64,000 nucleotides of DNA from Paenibacillus massiliensis subsp. panacisoli DSM 21345 (GCF_000426545.1 NZ_AUFO01000001.1:1-64000), one strand, 5' to 3'. Positions 9,087 to 21,388 are shown, numbered from the stretch's first letter. Numbers and translations are program-made. The notes: generated by a model from the letters alone, not told the origin.

Positions 9087-10034
9087 ATGAATAAAACCGA
9101 AAGACAGCTTGCCATCACGCTTGAGTTGCAGCGGAGTAAAATGCTAAGGGCAGAGGATCTGGCGGCTCAATTCGAGACAAGTGTCCGGACGATTTACCGT
9201 GATATTCAAGCATTAAGTGAGGCGGGGGTTCCGATATTCGGAACTACGGGACAGGGGTATTCTCTGTTGGAAGGCTATTTTTTACCCCCAATCGGTTTTA
9301 CGACAGAAGAGGCTGTTGCTCTGCTCATGGGTACGGATTTCATGGATCAGAGACTGGATGCCGATTTTGCAAGTGTAGCTCAATCCGTACGACGCAAAAT
9401 TGAAGCGGTATTGCCTGAGCCTGTACGAGTGGAATCAAGACGCATACGTGAGACAATGCGGCTCATTCATGTTGATGAGCCGATAACTGGTCGGAAGGAA
9501 AAGGATTATCTAACCATAGCTCGGCATGCGATTATGAATAGGCGTAAGCTAAGCTTCGGGTATGTAAAGAAAATGTCGGAAGCAGACGGGAATCGCAAAA
9601 GCTGGCGAAAGGTTGATCCTTATGGGCTAGCGCTTGTTCGGGGACATTGGACGTTGATTGCACATTGTAATTTTAGGCAGGAGCTTCGCCATTTCCGGTT
9701 GTCCCGAATGACGGAGTTGACCCTGCTGGAGGAAGGCTTCGCGTTCCCGACAGGGTTCGATCTGAATCATTACCGTCCACCGGATGATCGTCATGTGATC
9801 GTAGTGGTAAGAGTGAATCGGAGCATGATCGACAAGATCTTAGAATCAGGAAGCTTCTACATGGAAGCAATGGTGCAGGGAAAGGATGAGATTCGGGTCA
9901 CTTTTCGAGTCAGGCAGGCTGAAGAGCTGCTCCCTTACATCCTGGGCCTGGGAGGGAATATTGAGGTGCTGGAGCCGAAGTCCTTCCGTGAGCGTGTACG
10001 ACAAGAGATCGAGAAAATGTTTAAGTACTACTGA
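9087..10034 (+). CDS. HTH/WYL-domain transcriptional regulator (YafY type)
   Basis: 315 residues from the ATG at 9087, preceded by GGGGGAG at the usual distance; an upstream in-frame extension would overlap the GH42 gene. Residues 1-60 are a DeoR-like winged helix (LAAQFETSVRTIYRDIQAL). Residues about 135-225 are a WYL domain with RKVDPYGLALVRGHWTLIAH, followed by the C-terminal extension. WYL regulators sense small molecules or nucleic acid. It lies 41 bases behind the GH42 gene on the same strand and may be cotranscribed. Its target is not evident. Confidence 0.88.
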   Translation: MNKTERQLAITLELQRSKMLRAEDLAAQFETSVRTIYRDIQALSEAGVPIFGTTGQGYSLLEGYFLPPIGFTTEEAVALLMGTDFMDQRLDADFASVAQSVRRKIEAVLPEPVRVESRRIRETMRLIHVDEPITGRKEKDYLTIARHAIMNRRKLSFGYVKKMSEADGNRKSWRKVDPYGLALVRGHWTLIAHCNFRQELRHFRLSRMTELTLLEEGFAFPTGFDLNHYRPPDDRHVIVVVRVNRSMIDKILESGSFYMEAMVQGKDEIRVTFRVRQAEELLPYILGLGGNIEVLEPKSFRERVRQEIEKMFKYY

Positions 10035-10061
10035 CACGTTGTTGTCAGTAGTGTTTTTTTT
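10027..10061 (+). terminator. Rho-independent terminator after the WYL regulator
   Basis: A perfect 10-bp stem (ACTACTGACA/TGTCAGTAGT, 6-nt loop) is followed by eight T. The left arm overlaps the stop codon of the regulator. Confidence 0.9.
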
Positions 10062-11911
<1,850 letters not shown>

Positions 11912-11930
11912 TTCATCGAATTGCAATAAG

Positions 11931-11969
11931 CGGCAGTGAATCGTTTGTAGATTCAACTGCCGTTTTTTT
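11931..11969 (+). terminator. Rho-independent terminator of gdhA
   Basis: The arms CGGCAGTGAATC and GATTCAACTGCCG (one bulged base) are followed by seven T. Confidence 0.92.
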
Positions 11970-12066
11970 GCACTGACGATCATGAGGGACTGTCATCTGG
12001 ATGAGGCCATGTTAATTACGTTGCTCTAATGTAGATGTCAGGATTAGGCCTAGTGTTGGTGCAGCT

Positions 12067-12954
12067 TCACTTGAACGTGTGGTGAAGGTAACCATGCTCT
12101 ACGAGCAGCTCTTGTGTAGCCTGCCATAGCTTTTTCTGCAATCCGACATTACCCCCAGGTTCCGCTGGCTTAATAGATCTTCCGCTTCCAACATTGAAAT
12201 ATCCACCCGTGACGCTGGAGAATTCCGGATCCATAATCAGGCGTGTGATGATTGCGGCTCCCTTTTGCGGGTTACCGAGTCGAAGGAATCTCAGAATCTG
12301 TTCGATTATACCCGCATATTTGAGCTCACGACCAAGCCCCGTAACATTAAATCCGGGGTTGAGTGCATTCACATGAATTCCAGTTCCGGTCCATTGCCGA
12401 GCCAGTTCCGCAGTGAACATGATATTTAACAATTTGGTCTTGCCATAGATAGCAGAGGAGCCTCGGGCTGTAAAAGGAGTGGTATCCGTTAAGTCGTCGG
12501 GCAGGGTTAGCACGCCATGGCGACGAGAAGCTTCGGAAGCGACATTGACGACCCTGGCCATGCTCGCTTTTTGCAAGGAAGGCCTTAGCAGATGCGTTAA
12601 TAGCCATGGGGCCAAATAATTCACGGCCATCATCTCGGGAAGCACCTCGGAGGTGATGCGAGGTTCAAAGGCATGAATGCCAGCGTTATTTAATAACACG
12701 TCGATTCTAGGATGAGCATTGGCGATCTCGTTTCCTACGCGAACTACGTCACGCATGACCGATAAATCCCCGTAGAACACATCTACCTGTGCTGAAGGAG
12801 CAAGCTCATAGATTCGTTTTCGAGTGGCGGCTGCACGTTCCATGCTTCTTGCCGTCAGGATGAGGTCATAGCCGCACATGGCTAGCTGAACGGCAACCAG
12901 CTCTCCCAGACCACTCGTTGCGCCCGTAATGACAGCTATTGGTTTATTACTCAT
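12067..12954 (-). CDS. Short-chain dehydrogenase/reductase
   Basis: 295 residues. The second ATG (12954) is 7 bases behind AAAGGAG on the reverse strand; the ATG at 12960 would be only one base away. The Rossmann nucleotide motif GATSGLG lies near residue 12, LNNAGIH near 90, the active-site Ser in VNVASEAS near 142, and the YGKTK catalytic Tyr/Lys near 170. The overall shape is that of retinol-dehydrogenase/WW-oxidoreductase-like SDRs with a C-terminal extension. The substrate is unknown. It is transcribed divergently from a MarR regulator with a shared operator-like inverted repeat, so it is probably induced by a small toxic compound. Confidence 0.9.
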   Translation of the reverse strand: MSNKPIAVITGATSGLGELVAVQLAMCGYDLILTARSMERAAATRKRIYELAPSAQVDVFYGDLSVMRDVVRVGNEIANAHPRIDVLLNNAGIHAFEPRITSEVLPEMMAVNYLAPWLLTHLLRPSLQKASMARVVNVASEASRRHGVLTLPDDLTDTTPFTARGSSAIYGKTKLLNIMFTAELARQWTGTGIHVNALNPGFNVTGLGRELKYAGIIEQILRFLRLGNPQKGAAIITRLIMDPEFSSVTGGYFNVGSGRSIKPAEPGGNVGLQKKLWQATQELLVEHGYLHHTFK

Positions 12955-13046
12955 ACTCATGCTCCTTTGTGTGATACAATTTTAATAAATATGGGAAGAA
13001 GAGATTGAAGAATCAGCAACAGAAGCAAGACTTTAAAATAATATAA

Positions 13047-13088
13047 TTGACATATATCCACTATATTAATTTGATTGATATATGTCAA
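13047..13088. promoter_or_regulatory. Divergent promoters embedded in a perfect 12-bp inverted repeat (MarR operator)
   Basis: TTGACATATATC (13047-13058) and GATATATGTCAA (13077-13088) are exact inverted copies 18 bases apart. Each arm begins with a consensus -35 TTGACA. Toward the SDR gene the -35 at 13083-13088 pairs with TATAGT (13060-13065) over 17 bases, a near-ideal sigma-A promoter. Toward the MarR gene the -35 at 13047-13052 pairs with a weak TTTGAT (13070-13075), also over 17 bases. MarR dimers usually bind such palindromes, so binding would occlude both promoters. Confidence 0.75.
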
Positions 13089-13130
13089 CTATACTTCTGT
13101 TGTGACTTTACGAAGGAAAGGTGAACGAGG

Positions 13131-13589
13131 ATGGAGGAGGAGCAATCTTTCCCTGTGTCGAGAGCTCAATTGGAATTGGATCTGGGTAAACAGCTGAATG
13201 CGCTGATTAGTGCTTCTCATGCACTCCATGTGGAAGCTGCCGCCCGGTATGACTCTTCTTTGCAGCCAGCTGCCTTCCACATTGTACGTTGGCTCTATTC
13301 CTACGGGCCGACCAATGCGGCAGCCTTAGCAGAAGCAATTGCTATGGATCGGAGTGCAGTCAGTAGGCTTGTCAAGCGACTAGAGGCTTTGGGGTATGTC
13401 AAAAAAGAGGCGTCGTCTGAGGATGGCAGGGGAGTTATTCTATCCCTAACAGATGCCGGACAGCAAAATATGATTCGTGCCTCCCAAGAAAAGGAGTCCA
13501 TTTTCTACGAAAGAATTAAAAATTGGACGAATACGGATTTGCAAGCTTTTACCGAAATGCTGAGGCGGTTTAACGGGTTGGAGCTCTAG
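13131..13589 (+). CDS. MarR-family transcriptional regulator
   Basis: 152 residues, typical MarR length. The central winged helix-turn-helix reads NAAALAEAIAMDRSAVSRLV, followed by KRLEALGYVKKEASSEDGRG, which contains the wing Asp-Gly-Arg hallmark. The N- and C-terminal helices would form the dimer interface. The ATG follows AAGGAAAGGTGAACGAGG. It is divergent from an SDR oxidoreductase and most likely represses both itself and that gene by binding the inverted repeat between them. The ligand is unknown; MarR regulators of this sort usually respond to phenolics, antibiotics or oxidants. Confidence 0.9.
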   Translation: MEEEQSFPVSRAQLELDLGKQLNALISASHALHVEAAARYDSSLQPAAFHIVRWLYSYGPTNAAALAEAIAMDRSAVSRLVKRLEALGYVKKEASSEDGRGVILSLTDAGQQNMIRASQEKESIFYERIKNWTNTDLQAFTEMLRRFNGLEL

Positions 13590-13661
13590 ACATACCATTG
13601 TTCCCTCTCTCGAAGTTTGCGAAAGGCGTGGCATGCGGAGGATGTATCCGACATTATGAAG

Positions 13662-13697
13662 AGACAGGCTTCTGATTCATTCAGAGGCCTGTCTTTT
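13662..13697. terminator. Bidirectional terminator between the MarR and AraC genes
   Basis: The arms AGACAGGCTTCTGA and TCAGAGGCCTGTCT (one G-T pair) are followed by TTTTA on the plus strand. It lies between two convergent genes. Confidence 0.75.
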
Positions 13698-13700
13698 ATG

Positions 13701-14663
13701 TTATTCATATACATCCTTCTCGGAAATTGGCCCTACTTTGGATGAATTAATAATAGCTGGACCTGTATATGATCTAGGTCGGTACTGGAGTGGAGACATG
13801 CCCGTCCAACGCTTGAATTGTCTGCTGAAATGACTCTGGGAGGTGAAGCCCAGTTGCTCCGCAATGTCCTGAATTTTCAAGTCTGAGTAGACAAGCAGGT
13901 GCTTGGCATGTTGAAGTCTTTTACTGGTCATATACTGTCTTGGAGAGATCTTATATACCTTGGAGAACAGCTTGTGGCACTGCACGCGGCTTAGACAGAG
14001 CTCGTCCGCCATCGACTGTATCGAAAGACTTGACGAATGCAGATTGTTCATCATATATTGCTCGATCCAATGTGCTGTCTCTACCTCGTAGAGGGAATGC
14101 TTCTGTTGGATGGACTGTGCAGGTACCGATGTCTGCTGGAGCTGTGCAGTCATCATCTCACTTAGAATCATGAGGATGGTGGAGTGGAGCCGCAGTCTCT
14201 CTTTCATCAGCAAGAAGCCTTTAACCTTCTCCGGATAGTGGGTGGATGCTGTCGTCGCCAGAATGCTGTTCTTAATGAATTCATCCAGGTGCTCAAGCTG
14301 GCGACTGAACTCGGGGCGGGGGGGCTGCTCATGATTCCATGCTTGCAGAGGCTGCGCCTGGAACCACTGACGACACTCCAGGTCATCGATGTCAAAATGA
14401 ATGGAAAGATAAACATAGGGTCCTGCATCGGAGCTAACGACATGATGGCGAAGACCAGGCGGAATCACCAACCAATCTCCTTTGCCAAATGGAATCGAGC
14501 ATTGATCAATATACTGAATGGCGCAACCATCATAGCAATACAGGAGCTCAAAAATTTTGTGATGATGATTGGGATAAGTCCAACCAGGCTCGGCTACCCG
14601 AAAATGAAAGCCAATAAGATGAAGAGTGCTCATCATGTCTGGAAAGGCAACCTTGTAAGTCAA
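13701..14663 (-). CDS. AraC-family transcriptional regulator
   Basis: 320 residues from a TTG start at 14663, supported by GAGGGAGG about 9 bases upstream on the reverse strand. The N-terminal cupin-like domain carries a His cluster (YPNHHHKIFELLY, about residues 31-43). The C-terminal double helix-turn-helix reads SIQSMADELCLSRVQCHKLF and IQDIAEQLGFTSQSHFSRQF. It is divergent from the esterase gene at 14824, so it probably controls that gene in response to a pectin-derived or related sugar. Nothing in the sequence identifies the ligand. Confidence 0.9.
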   Translation of the reverse strand: MTYKVAFPDMMSTLHLIGFHFRVAEPGWTYPNHHHKIFELLYCYDGCAIQYIDQCSIPFGKGDWLVIPPGLRHHVVSSDAGPYVYLSIHFDIDDLECRQWFQAQPLQAWNHEQPPRPEFSRQLEHLDEFIKNSILATTASTHYPEKVKGFLLMKERLRLHSTILMILSEMMTAQLQQTSVPAQSIQQKHSLYEVETAHWIEQYMMNNLHSSSLSIQSMADELCLSRVQCHKLFSKVYKISPRQYMTSKRLQHAKHLLVYSDLKIQDIAEQLGFTSQSHFSRQFKRWTGMSPLQYRPRSYTGPAIINSSKVGPISEKDVYE

Positions 14664-14781
14664 AGCTTTAGCCTCCCTCTAGGTTTGGAGTTCCACTGTA
14701 CTTCCATAATTATACATACTATGCGACAGATACGATAGCAATTAGTATTACAAATGGTCAAAAAATAGAGAGAAATCATCA

Positions 14782-14796
14782 TTGGAATCGCTTACA
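14782..14796 (+). promoter_or_regulatory. Catabolite-responsive element (cre) before the acetylesterase gene
   Basis: TTGGAATCGCTTACA fits the CcpA consensus WTGNAANCGNWNNCW at every fixed position. It lies 28 bases before the GTG start, so CcpA binding here would repress the gene in rich sugar. Confidence 0.6.
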
Positions 14797-14823
14797 TAAA
14801 AAGTCATAATGGAGGAAGCGCGC

Positions 14824-16989
14824 GTGAGCACTATCAAGCGGTATCGCAATATGCGTAAGGAGAAAGGGAGAATTGAGATGAAAGGATTCTGGACCATGCT
14901 GCTTTCCTTATCACTGCTTCTAACTACGATGCTGACTTCTGGTTATGGCAAGCTAGCAGCTGCCGCCAATGAGCCAATACAGGAGGGAAGTCATGCTATC
15001 GTTGCTGATTCGTATCGGTTCAATTTTGCCAGCCAGACCAAGCCTGGTTACCAGTCTGTAGTGTATGATACACACATGGGTGCCCCTTTATATAACGCCT
15101 CAGTCGGCTACGGATTTGTCGAGCACACCAGTGCCCTCCCACCACGAGAGGTACATACAGATACGATTACCTCCGATGGAACAGGCTTTTTCATCACAGA
15201 GCCTGAATTCTATGCGGAACCAAAATTCGAGAAAGACAACTATAACAACTACGGTATGACTTTTCGAATTGCAGCTCCTCCAGGTGCTTATAATGTATAT
15301 GTGAGGACTACCTCAGACACGGCGGATACTGCAATATCGATCTCAGGCATGCAGGCGAGTCGTCTGCTGTCTGGTGGACATTGGGATGCGGCCAAGCTTG
15401 TACCCAAGCAATTCAAGGCCGAGGCACGAGGGAAGGATTGGACCTTTGCCTATGTCAACGGACGAGAATATCTGGATATTGAAATTGAGCCGAATCGCGT
15501 TGGCACGAAGGTAGGTATTGAAGAGATTGTACTGGAGCCTATTGCAGCGCAGGAGCGGGCTTCAGGGGATCTTCCGACCATTTTTACCCTTGGGGATTCG
15601 ACGGTCAAGTCCTATACCTTCGACGAGGCACCGATGAGCGGCTGGGGCCAGGTGTTTGATACCATGTTTGATCCCAGCAAGGTCAGAGTTATTAATTATT
15701 CCATGGGTGGCCGTTCGTTCAAAAATGCATACGCGGAAGGGCGCTTGAACGATATCTTGCTCAGCGGCAGAATTGGCGACCATGTACTGATCCAGTTCGG
15801 ACATAATGACGAGAGCATGGATGAATTCAGACGCTATGGGCGAGGCTCTACAGAGGCTATGTATGAGATATATATAAAGGAAGTCTACCTTCCAGCGATT
15901 CGCGCAAGAGGCATGGTCCCTGTGCTGATTACTCCCGTCTCCAGAATAAAAGGTGATGCAGCCCAGGATTACGTGTACAGCAATTCCTTCACGAATCGTA
16001 AGTTCCCGGACATTCTGAAGCGTATTGCGGCCGAAGAGAGCATCACGCTCATTGATCTGAACACCGAGAGTGTGCAATATTACAACGAGATTGGCGTCAA
16101 AGCTACGACAGCAATCTTCATGTCTATTGAAGCCGGAGAGACGCCTGGCAAGACCAATGACGGAAGCTACGCCAACGGGCATCCATCCAAGAAGATTGAC
16201 GGTACACATTACAAGGAGGCGCTCTCCAAGCAATTGGCGCGGATGGTTGTAACTGATCTGGTGAAGCAGGCACAGGCAGGCCATTCCGTCGCTGCCGATA
16301 TTTCATCTCATCTGAAAGATCATGTGAAGCTGGCGGTTACGACAGCTGACTGGACAGATATTTTCCCGGAGATGGCCAAGGACACTACCACTGGGGAAGG
16401 GGCTTATTACCGGAATCAGATTGAGAAATTGCTACAGTTAGGAGTCATGAACAAAGACCACCAGGGTAACTTTAACCCGCGAGCGATGATCAGTGTGGAG
16501 GAGTTCGCGGATAGTCTTACCCGACTCATGAATGTGAATCCTTCAGTATTGGCCGGATATAGCAATGGAGAGCTATCTCGCGAGCTGATGGGAGCTATGC
16601 TGTATGATGCATACCAGTCCAGTTTCATCGACAAGCCAAGGTTCATGACGGACTTTAATGGCTCGACGGTGGTGCCTGGGGACCCGGATTATGATCCGAA
16701 TCTGGATTCAGGGGCGCGGGGAGCCATGTATTATCCATTGGTGTCCTGGCAGCAGTTGACGGATACGGAGAAGACCCAACCGCAACTGTTAGCCAAGCTG
16801 AAGGGGGCCTATGATCTGGGGCTGATCCGCTCGGAGAAGGGGATTGCGAGAGGCCAAATGACCAATGGCACGGAGTTGGAGCCGAAGCTCGGGGTAACCC
16901 GCGAGCAAGCAGCCAAAGCACTGTATTTTATGTGGGTTCTTAGACAGGACGTCACGGCGGAGAATGATATTTCCTCTCTGAATCCCTAG
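14824..16989 (+). CDS. Secreted SGNH rhamnogalacturonan-acetylesterase-like enzyme with SLH-like C-terminus
   Basis: 721 residues from the GTG at 14824, 8 bases behind GGAGG; the ATG at 14878 is an alternative, and both give a signal peptide (hydrophobic MLLSLSLLLTTML, cleavage near AAAN). Residues about 45-240 are a beta-rich carbohydrate-binding-like domain. Residues about 250-480 are a GDSL/SGNH hydrolase of the YesT/RhgT type: Ser259 in TLGDST, Gly in MGGRS, Asn in FGHND, and Asp459/His462 in DGTHY. The enzyme would remove acetyl groups from pectin-type rhamnogalacturonan. Residues about 505-715 hold two SLH-like segments ('YYRNQIEKLLQLGVMNKD...FNPRA' and 'LKGAYDLGLIRSE...'), suggesting cell-wall attachment. 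A cre and a divergent AraC gene imply sugar control. Confidence 0.85.
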   Translation: MSTIKRYRNMRKEKGRIEMKGFWTMLLSLSLLLTTMLTSGYGKLAAAANEPIQEGSHAIVADSYRFNFASQTKPGYQSVVYDTHMGAPLYNASVGYGFVEHTSALPPREVHTDTITSDGTGFFITEPEFYAEPKFEKDNYNNYGMTFRIAAPPGAYNVYVRTTSDTADTAISISGMQASRLLSGGHWDAAKLVPKQFKAEARGKDWTFAYVNGREYLDIEIEPNRVGTKVGIEEIVLEPIAAQERASGDLPTIFTLGDSTVKSYTFDEAPMSGWGQVFDTMFDPSKVRVINYSMGGRSFKNAYAEGRLNDILLSGRIGDHVLIQFGHNDESMDEFRRYGRGSTEAMYEIYIKEVYLPAIRARGMVPVLITPVSRIKGDAAQDYVYSNSFTNRKFPDILKRIAAEESITLIDLNTESVQYYNEIGVKATTAIFMSIEAGETPGKTNDGSYANGHPSKKIDGTHYKEALSKQLARMVVTDLVKQAQAGHSVAADISSHLKDHVKLAVTTADWTDIFPEMAKDTTTGEGAYYRNQIEKLLQLGVMNKDHQGNFNPRAMISVEEFADSLTRLMNVNPSVLAGYSNGELSRELMGAMLYDAYQSSFIDKPRFMTDFNGSTVVPGDPDYDPNLDSGARGAMYYPLVSWQQLTDTEKTQPQLLAKLKGAYDLGLIRSEKGIARGQMTNGTELEPKLGVTREQAAKALYFMWVLRQDVTAENDISSLNP

Positions 16990-17158
16990 GCAGCCCTCCA
17001 AGCTCAGTAACAGCTGTTCATATCCTATTCCCTATGAAATGGCGGAACCACCTATGAAACTCCTTATATACAAATTTATTAACAAATGGTTTATAAATCG
17101 TTTTCTTTTACCGATATAGGAACTAGGAGTGTTCCATTTTTTAACTGGGGGTAAGAGG

Positions 17159-17986
17159 ATGAATACGCTTGAAGCTTTGGTCCATAGCATGCCATTTGTA
17201 AGTCAGATGTTTCGTGATGATGTCTCGATATCCATCAATGATCATGAGAAGGTGCTGTATTTTTTGGAGGCCCAGTCACTTGATATCGGAGTGAAGGTGG
17301 GCGACGAGCTGCACAATGACTATAAGAATTTCAAGATGCTAACGAATCGTGACTCTAGAACCGTCGTACGGATGCCAGGTGATCTTAAAGGTAGACCCTT
17401 CGATGCCATTCTTATCCCAATCAAGGAGAACGAGCAGGTCGTTGGAATACTAGGCGTCAACTATTCATTGGATAGTCATCATACGCTGGAATCACTCATT
17501 TCGGAGACTGAGACAATTATCGGTTCGCTATTAGGTGGGATTCAGCAGGTAGCTGCCCACTCGCAGGAGCTATCCGCCACCTCGGAGGAGATGCTCCGCA
17601 ATTCCAAGCTAGCCGTCCAGAACTCAGCAGGTGTCACCAAGGTGACTGGTGTGATTCGTGAGGTCTCGGAGCAGACCAATCTGCTTGGGCTGAATGCGAT
17701 GATCGAAGCGGCGCGTGTTGGCGACCTGGGAAGTGGCTTTGGCGTTGTCGCAGGTGAGGTGCGTAAGCTATCTGATCACACCAAGCAAGCGGCTGCGAGC
17801 ATTGAAGAATCGCTCGTCAATGTGCAGGCCTCAATGAAGCATATGGAGGTCGAGATCAGTCAGATTACGGCAGCGACTCAGGATCAGGCGATACTGGTTA
17901 ATGAATTTGTGAATAGTATCGAGCAGCTCAATCAGACGAGCAAGAAATTGAAGGAATTTGTACAGCAAATGCTTTCTCTGAAGTAG
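17159..17986 (+). CDS. Soluble methyl-accepting chemotaxis-type signal transducer (YfmS-like)
   Basis: 275 residues from the ATG at 17159, with GGGGGTAAGAGG upstream. No membrane segment is present. Residues about 1-125 are a small sensory domain of no recognised type (HDDxF-type positions not evident). Residues about 130-275 are a shortened MCP signalling hairpin with the tip-like sequence [20 protein letters not shown] and [17 protein letters not shown]. The length and layout match Bacillus YfmS, a cytoplasmic chemoreceptor. No che genes are nearby. The HAMP and methylation helices are reduced, so adaptation may differ from that of classical receptors. Confidence 0.85.
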   Translation: MNTLEALVHSMPFVSQMFRDDVSISINDHEKVLYFLEAQSLDIGVKVGDELHNDYKNFKMLTNRDSRTVVRMPGDLKGRPFDAILIPIKENEQVVGILGVNYSLDSHHTLESLISETETIIGSLLGGIQQVAAHSQELSATSEEMLRNSKLAVQNSAGVTKVTGVIREVSEQTNLLGLNAMIEAARVGDLGSGFGVVAGEVRKLSDHTKQAAASIEESLVNVQASMKHMEVEISQITAATQDQAILVNEFVNSIEQLNQTSKKLKEFVQQMLSLK

Positions 17987-18013
17987 GTAGAAGAGGTTAT
18001 GATCGTATGCAAC

Positions 18014-18048
18014 AGCTCTATTCGCGATACGCGAGTAGGGCTTTTTTT
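18014..18048 (+). terminator. Rho-independent terminator after the chemoreceptor gene
   Basis: The stem AGCTCTATTCGCG / CGCGAGTAGGGCT has an ATA loop and is followed by a T run. Confidence 0.88.
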
Positions 18049-18093
18049 AATATGGGCTATGTGACATTGAAATAACTGGACTACATCATGTGA

Positions 18094-18133
18094 AAAAGAC
18101 CCTGAGTCCAGAATACGAATTCTGGGCTCAGGG
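18094..18133 (-). terminator. Rho-independent terminator of the mannanase gene
   Basis: Read on the reverse strand, a 15-bp stem (CCCTGAGCCCAGAAT with ATTCTGGACTCAGGG) precedes TCTTTTTCA, about 45 bases after the stop. Confidence 0.88.
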
Positions 18134-18178
18134 CTGAGGCTATGGGTAGGGAGCTGTACCGCATACTTCGCACATTAC

Positions 18179-19255
18179 TTAACGTTTGCGTTCGCTTTCT
18201 CGGTGCTGCTTCATTTTCTCTACTAGCTGTGGCAGGGTGAGTGTCTTGCTTTGACTCATATATGTCCGGATCTCAGTAGTGGAGTTGTCCTGGGTAAGCG
18301 AGCTACCCCAAGTCATGGAATATACCCATTTCGGTTGATTTTTGAGTACTTCTGGACTAGGAAGCCCTCCATTCTCACCGATGGCGATCGGTTTGCCCCC
18401 TGCGAGTGCAAGCAGCTCCTGATAGTAGGATTGCTTGAAATCATGCTCATAGATATCGGCCGCCAGTATATCGACCTTCGCCGTACCAGGAAAGAACGCC
18501 TCGTAGTCCAGAGAATAGGCATTCGGAGCATTAGGATTCCATACCCATAATAGATTGTCCAGCTGGTGAACGTTGACGAAGCGATCATACATAATGCCCC
18601 AGAGGGCATCAAAATTATCCTTCTCCCCCCACCAGAACCAGCCTCCATTCATCTCATGATAGGGCCTCCACAAGACAGGTACATCTGCGTTCTTGAGTGT
18701 CTTCAAGGAGGCGGCGACCTGATCCAGATCGCGGATTAGCCGCTGGTATTGGGGAGTTCCGGGAGTCACATAAGCATTGAATTCAGCTTGGCTAATCTTG
18801 CGCTGCACATTCTTCCAAGTAGGTGCCGTACCTGGCAAAGGCTGATGATAGGTCATCACCACAATCCCGCCCGAGCGGCTCCACTGGATAGCTGAATGGA
18901 TGACACTTTTTCGCTGGGAAGCAGCTACTGTCGGGCTTTGATTGGAGATTGCACCAAGCTCATATCCATGCAAGCCAGGCATTGAACCGCTGATTTTCCC
19001 AAGACGATTTTTCTGCTCGTCTGGGCTTTCCAGATAATCATGCTGGCCTGTAATCAGGTATTCACCTGATATATCGGATAGGAAAGCTAATAGTTGCCGA
19101 GAGCTGTCCGAGGCATTCGGATTGATGGGTTTGAGGGCCGCTTCAGCACTAGAAGTGGAGTCCTGAGAGCCGGTGAACAATAGCAGGCACAGGAAAGTGA
19201 GTGTAAATGCTTTGATGAGCATCAGCGATTGTCTTGAAGTATTTTTCACAAGCAT
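18179..19255 (-). CDS. Secreted GH26 beta-mannanase
   Basis: 358 residues with an N-terminal signal peptide (hydrophobic AFTLTFLCLLLF, cleavage near SSAEA). GH26 markers in order are ITGQHDYLE; the acid/base Glu in LWRPYHEMNGGWFWWG; and the nucleophile Glu in IAIGENGGLPS. The catalytic barrel fills the protein and no carbohydrate-binding module is attached, which is short for Paenibacillus mannanases. It hydrolyses internal beta-1,4-mannosidic bonds of mannan, glucomannan or galactomannan outside the cell. The ATG follows GAAAGGACGCTG on the reverse strand. It appears monocistronic. Confidence 0.92.
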   Translation of the reverse strand: MLVKNTSRQSLMLIKAFTLTFLCLLLFTGSQDSTSSAEAALKPINPNASDSSRQLLAFLSDISGEYLITGQHDYLESPDEQKNRLGKISGSMPGLHGYELGAISNQSPTVAASQRKSVIHSAIQWSRSGGIVVMTYHQPLPGTAPTWKNVQRKISQAEFNAYVTPGTPQYQRLIRDLDQVAASLKTLKNADVPVLWRPYHEMNGGWFWWGEKDNFDALWGIMYDRFVNVHQLDNLLWVWNPNAPNAYSLDYEAFFPGTAKVDILAADIYEHDFKQSYYQELLALAGGKPIAIGENGGLPSPEVLKNQPKWVYSMTWGSSLTQDNSTTEIRTYMSQSKTLTLPQLVEKMKQHRESERKR

Positions 19256-19318
19256 CAGCGTCCTTTCTTCATAACCTGGCGGTTATTTTCTGGATGTAGC
19301 ATCATGTACTCTGAACCG

Positions 19319-19347
19319 ATTTTGCTCCAGGCCTGTGGCGAAGTCAA
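19319..19347 (-). promoter_or_regulatory. Possible sigma-A promoter of the mannanase gene
   Basis: On the reverse strand TTGACT (19342-19347) is followed after 17 bases by CAAAAT (19319-19324). It lies about 65 bases before the start codon. Confidence 0.45.
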
Positions 19348-19602
19348 TATCACTACTGTAATCAAGATAGATTAACGTCATATTGTAGATAGATATAATT
19401 ACATTGAATAGATGGATTGTATAACATAGATGTAAGAGGTTATGTAAGATAACAAGAGGTTGTATACTCCGCTCCATCTCTGCTTGACTGTCTATCGGAG
19501 TGGAATCATTATCCATATATACCCGAATTCAGCCGTACTGATTACAATTATTGCAGATAAATGTTTGATTTGCATGTGCAAAAAGACGTAGGTCCTGTGC
19601 TG

Positions 19603-19617
19603 GAACCAACGCTTTCC
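19603..19617 (-). promoter_or_regulatory. Degenerate cre-like site before bglA
   Basis: On the reverse strand AGGAAAGCGTTGGTT matches the cre consensus with two mismatches. It lies 36 bases before the bglA -35 box. Weak support. Confidence 0.3.
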
Positions 19618-19652
19618 TGACATCACTTGGGGACATCAGAGACATATTGTAT

Positions 19653-19682
19653 TTGACAGGCTAGCTGTTTTTTTGCTAGAGT
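19653..19682 (+). promoter_or_regulatory. Probable bglA promoter
   Basis: TTGACA (19653-19658) and TAGAGT (19677-19682) are separated by 18 bases. The start of transcription would fall about 25 bases before the RAT sequence. Confidence 0.5.
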
Positions 19683-19711
19683 TTTATCAAATCCATAATC
19701 TGTATCATTAG

Positions 19712-19733
19712 GGATGTTACCGTAAGAGGGCAT

Positions 19734-19737
<4 letters not shown>
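19712..19737 (+). promoter_or_regulatory. Degenerate LicT/BglG-type RAT antiterminator of bglA
   Basis: The halves GGATGTTAC and GGGCATAACC resemble the RAT consensus halves GGATTGTTACTG and GCAGGCAAAACC, but lack one T in the left half and change the A run in the right. Its last four bases (AACC) are the first bases of the terminator stem, the overlap that makes the two structures exclusive. Confidence 0.65.
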
Positions 19738-21293
<1,556 letters not shown>

Positions 21294-21388
21294 CCGCATC
21301 TCGACCACCTGATGTCTTTTAATCGTCTGCCGGAGTCCTTTTTTCTCCTCGGAATGAGGGGATAAGGCTGCGGCAGGCGTATTTCGGT

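Noticed and set aside
15562-16284. Reverse-strand frame of 240 codons within the acetylesterase gene
   Set aside because: Covers the catalytic domain of a well-supported gene; shadow.
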